Shown one piece after another: positions 10,673-16,842 of a stretch of DNA of 46,856 nt. Source of the DNA: a virus; the IMG/VR virus record IMGVR_UViG_3300020205_003425, positions 1 to 46,856 of that record. One strand, 5' to 3'. The translations under genes and the position numbers were made by a program. The notes beneath the pieces were generated by a model, which did no database searches, was not told the DNA's origin, and saw only the letters and a program-made list of their open reading frames with translations. How positions within the stretch are numbered: the first letter of the stretch is position 1; each line of letters begins with the position of its first letter.

Positions 10673-10890
10673 TTACCGTCAATATTACCAAGGCAAAGAA
10701 TATAGCCCACGACGCTAGACGCACGGCTCGATCTGCTGAATTTGCGCCATTGGACATTAAGGCAACCATCCCAAGCGAAGCCGTAGCTGCTGAAGCTGAG
10801 CGACAACTGGTGCGTGATAAGTACGCCACCATGCAAACAGCTATTAATGTTGCAACTACTGCAAATGAAATTAAAGCTGCAATGCCATGA
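10669..10890 (+). CDS. Small conserved phage protein downstream of the fibre
   Basis: The product has 73 residues. The GTG start at 10669 overlaps the previous stop in a GTGA junction, and the gene ends in an ATGA overlap with the next gene, so three small genes are translationally linked. The product is helical and charged (ITKAKNIAHDARRTARSAEFAPLDI, then EAERQLVRDKYATMQTAI) and looks like a short coiled coil with no membrane segment. The pair of this gene and the previous one recurs after fibre genes in related prophages, to my knowledge without an assigned function. A fibre chaperone or assembly role is inference from position. Confidence 0.7.
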   Translation: MITVNITKAKNIAHDARRTARSAEFAPLDIKATIPSEAVAAEAERQLVRDKYATMQTAINVATTANEIKAAMP

Positions 10891-11084
10891 GCGACAGTAC
10901 TGAGACACGGCTTGCGGTGCATGAAGCTGTATGCACAGAGAGGATGAAATTTATTTCTGAATCTCTGAGCAAAGGATCAGAGCGCATGACCAAGATTGAG
11001 GTGCTCTTGTACCTACTCCTTGTGGCTGTGCTGTTTGGCCCGGGTGTGGCTGGCGAGTTTGTCAAAAAGATTCTGGGGACATGA
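10887..11084 (+). CDS. Small coiled-coil membrane protein, XhlA/holin-like
   Basis: The product has 65 residues. The ATG overlaps the previous stop (ATGA). The first 35 residues are polar and helical (TETRLAVHEAVCTERMKFISESL). A single transmembrane helix follows at about 37-58 (KIEVLLYLLLVAVLFGPGVAG), with a short Lys-containing tail. This order of amphipathic helix then one C-terminal membrane helix is that of haemolysin XhlA-type proteins, which assist holins. A second, clearer holin candidate lies at 15262, so this protein may be an accessory lysis or membrane-anchoring factor. The assignment is by topology only. Confidence 0.6.
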   Translation: MSDSTETRLAVHEAVCTERMKFISESLSKGSERMTKIEVLLYLLLVAVLFGPGVAGEFVKKILGT

Positions 11085-11085
11085 A

Positions 11086-11655
11086 ATTGACCCCATTACA
11101 GCTTTCGCACTCTGCAAAGGTGCCTATGAGGGCATAAAGGGCTGCGTTGCCGTTTATCAAGACCTGAAGAAAACGGGCCATGATCTCTCGCAGATCACAG
11201 GTGAAGTCGGTGGGACGCTGTCCAAATTCTTCAAAGGCCAAGCGGAACTTGAAACCAGTCACGAAAAAGCTGAGGCCCAACGGGAAGAAAACAAGCGCAA
11301 GGGGATCAAAGACGATCTAGCAGCCCAAGCTATCGACAACGTGATGTACCTCAGACAAGCCAAGCAGTTTTACACCGACTTAGAGCGAATGGTCCGCTGG
11401 GAGATGGGGATGCCCGACCTCTGGCATGACATTGTTGAAGAGTACCAACGGCTGCTGGATCAAAAAGCTGAAGCAAACGCGAGGGAATTGCACAAAAAAC
11501 GGGTGGCTGAATGGCGGCGACGAAGATTAAAAAATCAGATATTGGACAGAACGCTGGAAACGGTGGTGGTAGCTTTCGTGTTCGCCTACCTGATATGCCT
11601 GATGTGGCTGATAAGTCTTCATCGTCGGGGTCGACTGGATACCTTTTTGTCCTGA
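11086..11655 (+). CDS. Phage protein with coiled coil and C-terminal membrane helix; unclear start
   Basis: The product has about 189 residues. The recognisable part begins IDPITAFALCKGAYEGIKGCV, then KFFKGQAELETSHEKAEAQ, a Trp-containing middle (MVRWEMGMPDLWHDIVEEY), a basic coiled coil, and a membrane helix near the end (TVVVAFVFAYLICLMWLI). No ATG, GTG or TTG sits at the natural N-terminus. An ATG at 11081 is one base out of frame, and a single extra A in its AAA run would give MKIDPITAF. I therefore mark the in-frame ATT at 11086, preceded by GGGGA, as a nominal start; TTG 11059 and GTG 11044 are alternatives. The last 145 bases overlap the next gene in another frame. I recall similar proteins near fibre or lysis genes of short-tailed phages, with unknown function. 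Confidence 0.6.
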   Translation: MDPITAFALCKGAYEGIKGCVAVYQDLKKTGHDLSQITGEVGGTLSKFFKGQAELETSHEKAEAQREENKRKGIKDDLAAQAIDNVMYLRQAKQFYTDLERMVRWEMGMPDLWHDIVEEYQRLLDQKAEANARELHKKRVAEWRRRRLKNQILDRTLETVVVAFVFAYLICLMWLISLHRRGRLDTFLS

Positions 11656-11825
11656 TCCTGTTTGCACTGGTGTTTGTGCTGATACTACCCCTTGTGGGGA
11701 TGCTCTATGTCGACACGATGGTGGTCAAGCGAGAGGCAAAAGCTCAGATGGAAAAGACCGAAAAATTGCGCAAGCAAATTGAAGATGATCGCAAGCAAAT
11801 TCAGAAGGGAGAGCCGGGCGGGTGA
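11511..11825 (+). CDS. Single-pass membrane protein with C-terminal coiled coil
   Basis: The product has 104 residues. The gene begins at ATG 11511 inside the end of the previous gene (145-base overlap in a different frame). The N-terminal 40 residues are Gly/Ser-rich and soluble, then comes one strong transmembrane helix (about 44-66, YLFVLILFALVFVLILPLVG), then a charged coiled coil (REAKAQMEKTEKLRKQIEDDRKQ). The shape is loosely like an inner-membrane spanin (membrane helix followed by a periplasmic coiled coil), although the long N-terminal part is unusual for that. No partner outer-membrane spanin overlaps it. The gene meets the reverse-strand gene at 11826 tail to tail with no gap. Confidence 0.6.
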   Translation: MAATKIKKSDIGQNAGNGGGSFRVRLPDMPDVADKSSSSGSTGYLFVLILFALVFVLILPLVGMLYVDTMVVKREAKAQMEKTEKLRKQIEDDRKQIQKGEPGG

Positions 11826-12209
11826 TTACAATGCACAAGCGTATTTGAATCTTAGATCAACGGCAGTGCCTGGTGGGATATCAAGCCATGGTGCAAGTTC
11901 ATTTATAGGTCTAACTAATAAGACGGTTCCTGAAGCCATTGCTCCAGAATGAGTAGAAAAAGAGAGTCTGCGATAACGTTCCAGGCTACAGTCGTATTCA
12001 ATTCGTGAGCGCCTAGATAACTCGCCAGACTTGTCCCTGACTTTCAAATCTTCAATTTCCCACATAAGACGCTTGTTTCCATTTATTCGGACACTTTGTG
12101 GGTCGGAATAGTATCGGTCTCCATCTTCCGTTACGGTTGCTACTAGCTGCCACTCAGCCCAAGCAGAGCCGGTGAGCAGCATCAGGCAGCTAAGTATTAG
12201 CGATTTCAT
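11826..12209 (-). CDS. Secreted surface-adhesin-E-like protein
   Basis: The product has 127 residues. I start it at ATG 12209, which opens directly with a signal peptide (MKSLILSCLMLLTGSAWA). Longer readings add the translated 12-base repeat tract upstream and look artificial; MRTLK at 12224 is a possible alternative. The mature sequence follows the surface-adhesin E pattern: W.LV.......YYDP-like (DRYYSDPQSVR), a central KRLMWEIEDLK strand, EYDCS with LERYRRLS, then SGTVLLV near the end. Two cysteines probably pair. Relatives occur in many bacterial genomes as short periplasmic or surface proteins, so this is likely a host-derived accessory gene. It runs against the virion operon, and element copy 2 lies 7 bases before its start. 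Confidence 0.7.
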   Translation of the reverse strand: MKSLILSCLMLLTGSAWAEWQLVATVTEDGDRYYSDPQSVRINGNKRLMWEIEDLKVRDKSGELSRRSRIEYDCSLERYRRLSFSTHSGAMASGTVLLVRPINELAPWLDIPPGTAVDLRFKYACAL

Positions 12210-12215
12210 TTTTAA

Positions 12216-12226
12216 GGTGCGCATGA
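12216..12226 (+). promoter_or_regulatory. GGTACGCATGA-type element, copy 2
   Basis: The sequence is GGTGCGCATGA (one mismatch). It lies just upstream of the reverse-strand adhesin-E-like gene and upstream of the forward protease gene, so it is divergent to both. It is the same element as at 8471, 15206, 32119, 33984 and 37459. Confidence 0.45.
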
Positions 12227-12261
12227 TAATTACTATAACTTCTTGGCTTCGGTTGATATCC

Positions 12262-12317
12262 ACTTGCAGTCCAACTTGCAGTCCAACTTGCAGTCCAACT
12301 TGCAGTCCAACTTGCAG
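12262..12317. repeat. 12-base tandem repeat tract
   Basis: Four exact copies of ACTTGCAGTCCA plus a partial fifth (ACTTGCAG) run head to tail. The tract lies between two divergent accessory genes. Because the unit is a multiple of three, both strands stay open and yield spurious LQSN- and LQVG-repeat extensions on the neighbouring reading frames. Copy number could vary by slippage, and the tract could be a regulator-binding array or a junction scar. Confidence 0.9.
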
Positions 12318-12359
12318 GCGCGTCAGCAATGTATCATCATCAAATCAGTTAAGAAAAGA

Positions 12360-13937
12360 ATGCAAATGGAATCGTTTTGGCTTACCTGTTTGATGCTGAT
12401 CCGGTGGTGCCGTGGGATTGCCGGCATCCGCCGAAGGCTTCCCCGGTGGGCTTTGGCAAAGGAACTCAGTTTGCATATACCCAGGCTGGCGCTGGTGGCC
12501 CTGCTGGCCTTGGCTGTGCTGCCCTACGCCAACGCGCAGATGTCGACCGGCACGGCATTCTCTGTGGCCCCGCAGCTGCTGATAACAAACCACCATGTCA
12601 TCCATGGGTGCAGGTCGGTGTCTGTGGTCACCCCTGAGGGGCGCAGGGCCGCCAGCATTGTTAGCTCCGAGGCTTCTATTGACTTAGCCCTCCTACGGGT
12701 CTTTGGGATGCGTGGTGCGGTTGCCAGCCTCAGGAATCCTCGTAAAGTTGCTCTTGGCGAAGCTGTTTCGGTGTTTGGATTTCCCTTGACAGGGACTCTG
12801 TCAAGTAGCGGCAATTTCACTGGCGGCTTGGTGAGTTCGCTCCAAGGGCTGCGCAATGCGGCTGGCGAGATTCAAATCACAGCACCCGTGCAGCCTGGCA
12901 ACAGTGGTGGCCCGGTAATGGACGCCTCTGGCCTGATTGTGGGAGTCGTACAGTCCAAACTTGATGCGGTCAGGGCCGCCGCACTGACCGGTGACATGCC
13001 CCAAAACGTGAACTTTGCGGTCGCACTGGATGTGTTAGCTGACTTTTTGGAGATGAATCAAGTACCCTTTCGCAGCAGCCCCCGTGGCGTGAACCTAGAC
13101 ACCGCACAAATAGCGAGGATGGCTCAACAGTTTACTTATAGGGTTGAGTGCGAAGGGACAGCACCTTTGTCAGCTCCTCCTCAACAGGCCTCGCGAATTT
13201 TGCCGCCATGCCCCAGCGACACTTCTGTGCTCTGGACCAACTGTGTCGGGACCATTTCCGCCCCTAACGGCGATAGGTACGTGGGTGAGTTCAGGGATGA
13301 CAAGAGACATGGCCAAGGGACCTACACCTTCACCAACGGCGAGAAGTACGTGGGTGAGTACAGGGATAACAAGAGATCTGGCCAAGGGACCACCACCTTT
13401 CCTAACGGCGAGAGCTACGTGGGTGAATTCAGGGACGGCAAATACCATGGCCAAGGGACCACCACCTTTCCTAACGGCGAGAGCTACGTGGGTGAATTCA
13501 GGGATGGCAAATTCCATGGCAAAGGGACCTACACCCAATCTAACGGCGAGAAGTACGTGGGTGAGTACAGGGATGACAAGAGATCTGAAGGGACCTACAC
13601 CTTCACCAACGGCGATAGGTACGAGGGTGAGTTCAGGGATGGCAAATTCCATGGCAAAGGGACCTACACCCACTCTAACGGCGAGAAGTACGTGGGTGAG
13701 TACAGAGATAACAAGAGATCTGGCCAAGGAACCTTCACCTTTCCTAACGGCGAGAGCTACGTGGGTGAGTTTAGGGATGGCAAACTCCATGGCCAAGGAA
13801 CCAACACCTTTCCAGACGGCGCGAAGTACGTGGGTGAGTACAGGGATGGCAATAGATCTGGCCAAGGGACGTTTTGGGGATCTTCAGGTAACGTCATTTA
13901 CTCTGGTCGATGGGTGAGTAATAAACCTGCCCCTTGA
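12360..13937 (+). CDS. Exported trypsin/HtrA-like serine protease with C-terminal MORN repeats
   Basis: The product has 525 residues. I start it at ATG 12360, after the repeat tract, preceded by purine-rich AAGAAAAGA. About 45 mostly basic residues precede a hydrophobic export segment (LALVALLALAVLPYANA). The protease domain follows with a full triad: His79 (TNHHVIHGC), Asp108 (SIDLALLRV) and Ser182 (QPGNSGGPVMD). After a short linker, about residues 295-510 hold nine MORN repeats of about 23 residues (YVGEFRDGK..GQGT.TF), plus a degenerate tenth. The fifth is two residues short. MORN repeats usually mediate membrane or protein contact, so this looks like a tethered envelope protease. It lacks a PDZ domain, unlike DegP. 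It is not a known lysis component; a lysogen surface or defence role is possible. The near-identical DNA repeats could recombine. Confidence 0.85.
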   Translation: MQMESFWLTCLMLIRWCRGIAGIRRRLPRWALAKELSLHIPRLALVALLALAVLPYANAQMSTGTAFSVAPQLLITNHHVIHGCRSVSVVTPEGRRAASIVSSEASIDLALLRVFGMRGAVASLRNPRKVALGEAVSVFGFPLTGTLSSSGNFTGGLVSSLQGLRNAAGEIQITAPVQPGNSGGPVMDASGLIVGVVQSKLDAVRAAALTGDMPQNVNFAVALDVLADFLEMNQVPFRSSPRGVNLDTAQIARMAQQFTYRVECEGTAPLSAPPQQASRILPPCPSDTSVLWTNCVGTISAPNGDRYVGEFRDDKRHGQGTYTFTNGEKYVGEYRDNKRSGQGTTTFPNGESYVGEFRDGKYHGQGTTTFPNGESYVGEFRDGKFHGKGTYTQSNGEKYVGEYRDDKRSEGTYTFTNGDRYEGEFRDGKFHGKGTYTHSNGEKYVGEYRDNKRSGQGTFTFPNGESYVGEFRDGKLHGQGTNTFPDGAKYVGEYRDGNRSGQGTFWGSSGNVIYSGRWVSNKPAP

Positions 13938-14169
13938 AAGGCAAGCGTGGCCGAAAGTGGATAACTGTGAGACCAAATGACTGGGGCCTTAGAAACCGTT
14001 AAACCGAGACTGAAGAAACGTTATCGATATGGTTTCTTATAAAAAACGAATCGGTTTCGATTGGCTAACGCTTGGGTTACGCTAAAAATGGCGCCAAATG
14101 AAAACCACCCTACAACTGGACTTCTCTTTCACACAACAGAACATAGTTTCTTGAATTTTCAATATAAGT

Positions 14170-14475
14170 TTATCTTTCACACATGGACTTATATTGCCGG
14201 ATTGATTGCTCCAGTTGCTGTCCTGAACCAAGCGCTCCACCAATAGCGTTGCCCATTTGACAACTACCGGATTCGATTGAGCATCGACTTTGCGCCATGT
14301 TGTAGTTAGGAGCGTATCTAGCATTGGCCATGCATTGTTGATACATGGATGCACATTGATTTGGCGCATTTACCTGCTCCATAATCTGTTGCCTCATAAT
14401 TTGGCATTCGATTGTCTGCTGAGCATACAAAATTGTTGGTAATAAGGTCGCAAAAAACAAGATTATTTTATTCAT
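14170..14475 (-). CDS. Small secreted cysteine-containing protein
   Basis: The product has 101 residues. It begins with a signal peptide (MNKIILFFATLLPTILYAQ). The mature part is rich in Gln, Met and Cys (ECQIMRQQIMEQV, QCASMYQQCMANARYAPNY, SRCSIESGSCQMGNAIGGALG), with six cysteines that suggest disulfides in the periplasm. The family is unknown to me, though similar short proteins with Met/Gln/Cys spacing occur in Burkholderiales genomes. It lies 34 bases downstream of the octapeptide-repeat gene on the same strand, so the two probably form one reverse-strand accessory unit. It is AT-rich compared with the virion genes. Confidence 0.6.
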   Translation of the reverse strand: MNKIILFFATLLPTILYAQQTIECQIMRQQIMEQVNAPNQCASMYQQCMANARYAPNYNMAQSRCSIESGSCQMGNAIGGALGSGQQLEQSIRQYKSMCER

Positions 14476-14509
14476 GATGTGAGTGTTGATTAAAGTTTTT
14501 CACATTGGC

Positions 14510-14926
14510 CTACCTTCGGCAAATTGCAGGGCAGTTTTCCCCCGTACCGCCAACACCTGCGTAACAAGGCCCTCCCACACCGGCAAAGCAAACACCCCCG
14601 ACTCCGTTGTAAGCCGGACCGCCCACGCCGTCATATGCTGGACCTCCCACACCTCGATATGCGGGGCCACCAACACCGTCATATTGAGGCCCGCCTACAC
14701 CACGGAATCTAGGACCACCAACGCCGGCAAAGCAAGGGCCGCCAACTCCTGCGTACGCAGGACCACCAACGCCAGCGTAAGCCGGGCCGCCAACTCCTGC
14801 ATAACAAACACCACCTACCCCTGCATATCCTTGACAGTTGCAAACATCGTTGGCCAAGGAAAAAACTGACCACAGGCTTAAAAAGCAAAAAAGCGAAAGA
14901 GTTTTGAAAAAACCACAACTGCTCAT
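14510..14926 (-). CDS. Secreted octapeptide-repeat (YxGVGGP) protein
   Basis: The product has 138 residues. A signal peptide (FFKTLSLFCFLSLWSVFSLA) follows a short N-terminus, and the start is preceded by AGGAAGAAGG. The mature protein consists almost entirely of twelve octapeptides of the form [A/C]-Y/F-x-GVGGP between short Cys-containing ends (NDVCNCQGY and NCPAICRR). Four repeats begin or end around cysteines (VCYAG, PCFAG, VCFAG, PCYAG). The Gly/Pro/aromatic repetition suggests an extended, elastic or surface-coating structure. The 24-base DNA units make it prone to copy-number change. I know no assigned function. It leads a two-gene reverse-strand unit with the gene at 14170. Confidence 0.7.
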   Translation of the reverse strand: MSSCGFFKTLSLFCFLSLWSVFSLANDVCNCQGYAGVGGVCYAGVGGPAYAGVGGPAYAGVGGPCFAGVGGPRFRGVGGPQYDGVGGPAYRGVGGPAYDGVGGPAYNGVGGVCFAGVGGPCYAGVGGTGENCPAICRR

Positions 14927-15005
14927 GTAAACCTTCTTCCTAAAAGAATCCCAATGTGCTGCCCAAATAGAAAGAAGTCAAGATAAAGATTGCCCCAGCA
15001 CACCT

Positions 15006-15030
15006 AAAAGGCGAAGGATCACCCTCCGCC
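15006..15030 (-). terminator. Possible reverse-strand terminator hairpin
   Basis: On the reverse strand GGCGGAGG, a five-base loop and CCTTCGCC form an 8-bp stem (one G-U pair) followed by TTTT. It would stop leftward transcription before the octapeptide gene. It could instead be a leader hairpin of that gene. Confidence 0.4.
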
Positions 15031-15205
15031 AAATGAATACTTTTTAATCTAACAACCCTCAAAATGCCTTTTCCCCATCGAAATTTGGCTCGTTAGTCAG
15101 CGCTCGCGCCTCTGGGTGGTTAGTTAAATGTCATCTTGAAAGTCTTTTAAAAATATTTGTCTTACCTTTTGCCATTCAAAGGTGAAAACTGCTTTTGGTA
15201 AGGTT

Positions 15206-15216
15206 GGTACGCATAA
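15206..15216 (+). promoter_or_regulatory. GGTACGCATGA-type element, copy 3
   Basis: The sequence is GGTACGCATAA (one mismatch). It lies 46 bases upstream of the holin start, at the point where forward lysis genes resume after reverse-strand accessory genes. Confidence 0.5.
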
Positions 15217-15261
15217 CAACCCCTTTCTTATTTACATTGGGCCACTCTAATAGGGGCTTAC

Positions 15262-15756
15262 ATGGACTTGTTAAAGATGATTGCACCCACGATCGCCACT
15301 GCGCTTTGCGGTCCATTGGCCGGCCTTGCCGTGGATGCGGTTAGTAAAGCCATTGGCATTGACCCCAAGGACGTCAACAAGACCATTGCTGACGGCAAGC
15401 TAACCGCTGACCAGATCGCGGCCATCAAAGAAGCAGATATCGCAATGGCGGCAAGGGCCCAGGAGTTGGGCCTGGATTTTGAAAAGCTGGCAGTCGATGA
15501 CCGCAAATCTGCGCGCCAGATGCAAGCCACCACCCAGTCATACATCCCAGGCTTGATGGCCGTATCTGTAACGGCTGGTTTCTTTGGCATCTTGATTGGC
15601 TTGATGACCGAGCACTTCAAGACCAGCGACGCATTGATGTTGATGCTCGGATCGCTGGGCACAGCCTGGACGGGGATCATCGCTTTTTATTTCGGTTCGT
15701 CGGCTGGTTCACAGGCTAAGGACCAGATGATTCACAACTCGACTCCAGCCAAATGA
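15262..15756 (+). CDS. Holin, 3TM family type
   Basis: The product has 164 residues, preceded by AGGGGC. A hydrophobic segment lies at about 10-30 (ATALCGPLAGLAVDAV). A soluble helical region follows (DVNKTIADGKLTADQIAAIKEADIAM, then LAVDDRKSARQMQ). Two strong membrane helices close the hydrophobic part (GLMAVSVTAGFFGILIGLM at about 97-115 and ALMLMLGSLGTAWTGIIAFYFGSS at about 123-146), with a short hydrophilic tail. The D.KSAR.M motif before the paired helices is characteristic of the 3TM holin family found in many proteobacterial phages. It would permeabilise the inner membrane at the end of the lytic cycle. It overlaps the endolysin gene by four bases, so the pair forms a lysis cassette. 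Confidence 0.85.
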   Translation: MDLLKMIAPTIATALCGPLAGLAVDAVSKAIGIDPKDVNKTIADGKLTADQIAAIKEADIAMAARAQELGLDFEKLAVDDRKSARQMQATTQSYIPGLMAVSVTAGFFGILIGLMTEHFKTSDALMLMLGSLGTAWTGIIAFYFGSSAGSQAKDQMIHNSTPAK

Positions 15757-16193
15757 ACTTGTCGCCTAACTTCACACTTGCTGAGTTATCGCACACGGAC
15801 CACCGTGAACTGGAGAACGTACCCAATGAAGCAGAAATTCAAAATCTTTATCGACTGGCTCAGTTCCTTGAGCAAGTCCGTTATCTTCTGGCCCGGCCAA
15901 TCATGGTCAACAGTGCGTTCCGCAGCAAGGCGGTTAACGATGCGGTTGGGTCGAAAGACACCAGCCAGCACCGATTAGGCTGTGCTGCTGACATCCGAGT
16001 GCCCGGTATGACGCCTGATGAGGTGGTCAGAGCAATCATGGGTTCGGGTTTGGAGTACGACCAATTGATTCGTGAGTTCGCCACACCTACGGGAGGAGGG
16101 TGGACACACGTCTCGATACCCAGCACACCGGTTGCTGTTGCAAGAGGTCAGGCGTTGGTGATTGATCGCTTGGGGACTAAGGTTTACTCATAA
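15753..16193 (+). CDS. Endolysin, peptidase M15 (D-Ala-D-Ala carboxypeptidase-like)
   Basis: The product has 146 residues and its ATG overlaps the holin stop (ATGA). The sequence has the M15 zinc-peptidase layout. An N-terminal FTLAELSHTDHRELENVP segment is followed by NSAFRSKAVNDAVG, then the zinc ligands in SQHRLGCAADIRV (His and Asp), and the last His in GWTHVSI near residue 130. The family cleaves peptide cross-links of peptidoglycan, so the product should act as the lysis enzyme once the holin opens the membrane. There is no signal peptide or cell-wall-binding domain, as is usual in phages of Gram-negative hosts. The length is normal for single-domain members. Confidence 0.9.
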   Translation: MNLSPNFTLAELSHTDHRELENVPNEAEIQNLYRLAQFLEQVRYLLARPIMVNSAFRSKAVNDAVGSKDTSQHRLGCAADIRVPGMTPDEVVRAIMGSGLEYDQLIREFATPTGGGWTHVSIPSTPVAVARGQALVIDRLGTKVYS

Positions 16194-16243
16194 ATTACAG
16201 ACGGATAACTATCATTTTTGTATCGAACTGCTATAGTGGATAG

Positions 16244-16492
16244 ATGAAAAACATATTTCTCATCCTTTGCCTTGTATTTCTTTCTGGTTGCTCTCTAACG
16301 CTAGAGCAAAAGCAGGCCTTGGCAGAAGGGCTGCGAGGCGCAGGGGACAATGTGTCTAGAGAGGCAAATTTGATGAGACAAAGAGCACACGAGCGAAGCC
16401 TACAGCCAGTACAAATTCCTGAGCGAGTGCAAACTAATTGCACAACGACCTATAGTCAAATGTTCAAAGAATATACAACGACCTGCCAATGA
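16244..16492 (+). CDS. Small lipoprotein
   Basis: The product has 82 residues with a lipoprotein signal (MKNIFLILCLVFLSGC, lipobox LSGC, lipidated Cys16). The mature part is helical (LEQKQALAEGLRGAGDNVSREANLMRQ) with a Cys-containing tail (QTNCTTTYSQMFKEYTTTC) that may form one disulfide. It follows the endolysin by 50 bases, where an outer-membrane spanin could sit, but it lacks the proline-rich middle typical of those. The TNCTTTY-type tail resembles short lipoproteins seen in Burkholderiales chromosomes, so it may be a host-derived accessory gene. Its upstream sequence is AT-rich and could hold its own promoter. Confidence 0.6.
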   Translation: MKNIFLILCLVFLSGCSLTLEQKQALAEGLRGAGDNVSREANLMRQRAHERSLQPVQIPERVQTNCTTTYSQMFKEYTTTCQ

Positions 16493-16580
16493 TATTTGAT
16501 ATATGAATATTCACTTGAGATTCAATCAAGTAGCAATATCCATAGCAATTCACTAAACTATTGATTTATATGTAAGTATT

Positions 16581-16628
16581 CGGATTGCAAATCCGTGTAG
16601 GTCGGTTCGACTCCGGCCCGCGCCTCCA
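16581..16628 (+). other. Attachment-site core: 3' half of tRNA-Cys (GCA)
   Basis: The 48 bases match the 3' half of a bacterial tRNA-Cys. They show the anticodon loop TTGCAAA, a GTCGG/CCGGC T-stem with the loop TTCGACT, a seven-base 3' acceptor strand CCGCGCC, discriminator T and an encoded CCA. No matching 5' acceptor strand or D-arm lies upstream, where the sequence is AT-rich, so this is not a whole tRNA gene. Its position 215 bases before the integrase gene makes it the integration core (attP, or the hybrid site between two tandem prophages). Confidence 0.9.
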
Positions 16629-16842
16629 GTTAAATCGTTTAAATTCAATAGGTTATGAATTTAAGTCGATTTGTGAGTGCTTGCTCTAGTGCTCAATCAC
16701 CCCTCAAATCACCCTGCTGCTACTGAAAATTCGTAGCCTTGCTACTATAATTCGGATCAAGTTGTCCGTGTAGCCAAGATAACTCGACTACTCAGATTGG
16801 TAGTCCGATGCTTGCTACTTTGCTACTTTTTGGAGGGTTCGG
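16629..16842. promoter_or_regulatory. Integrase upstream region with TGCTACT repeats and a promoter
   Basis: Four TGCTACT heptamers lie in the same orientation between about 16717 and 16825, and a GTAGC/GCTAC dyad lies around 16733-16745. They could be arm-type binding sites for integrase. A sigma70-like promoter is visible: CTGAAA at 16723, a 17-base spacer and a perfect TATAAT at 16746-16751, about 90 bases ahead of the integrase start. Confidence 0.5.

Larger units (their letters stand above)
14927..15261. other. 335-base gene-free region before the holin
   Basis: I see no convincing gene. The region holds the ribosome site of the reverse octapeptide gene, a hairpin at 15010-15030, an AT-rich stretch around 15040-15060 and 15130-15170 that could carry promoters, and element copy 3 at 15206. 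It separates the reverse-strand accessory genes from the forward lysis genes, so divergent promoters are likely but not identified. Confidence 0.6.

Noticed and set aside
12224-12329. LQVG-repeat N-terminal extension of the reverse adhesin-E-like gene
   Set aside because: It is the translation of the 12-base tandem repeat; the signal peptide at MKSLIL gives a much better start.
13170-13865. Long reverse-strand open frame over the MORN repeats
   Set aside because: It is a mirror of the repeated forward codons; the forward frame has the protease triad and MORN consensus, and the reverse product is only a translated repeat.
14061-14246. Forward 61-codon open frame
   Set aside because: It has no ribosome site and runs antisense into the secreted Cys-rich gene, with no protein-like pattern.
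14530-14830. CRISPR-like array (regular 24-base repeats)
   Set aside because: The repeats are contiguous codons of the octapeptide protein with no unique spacers, and no cas genes are nearby.
16581-16628. Complete functional tRNA-Cys gene
   Set aside because: Only the 3' half is present; no GGCGCGG acceptor strand or D-arm lies upstream, where the sequence is AT-rich.
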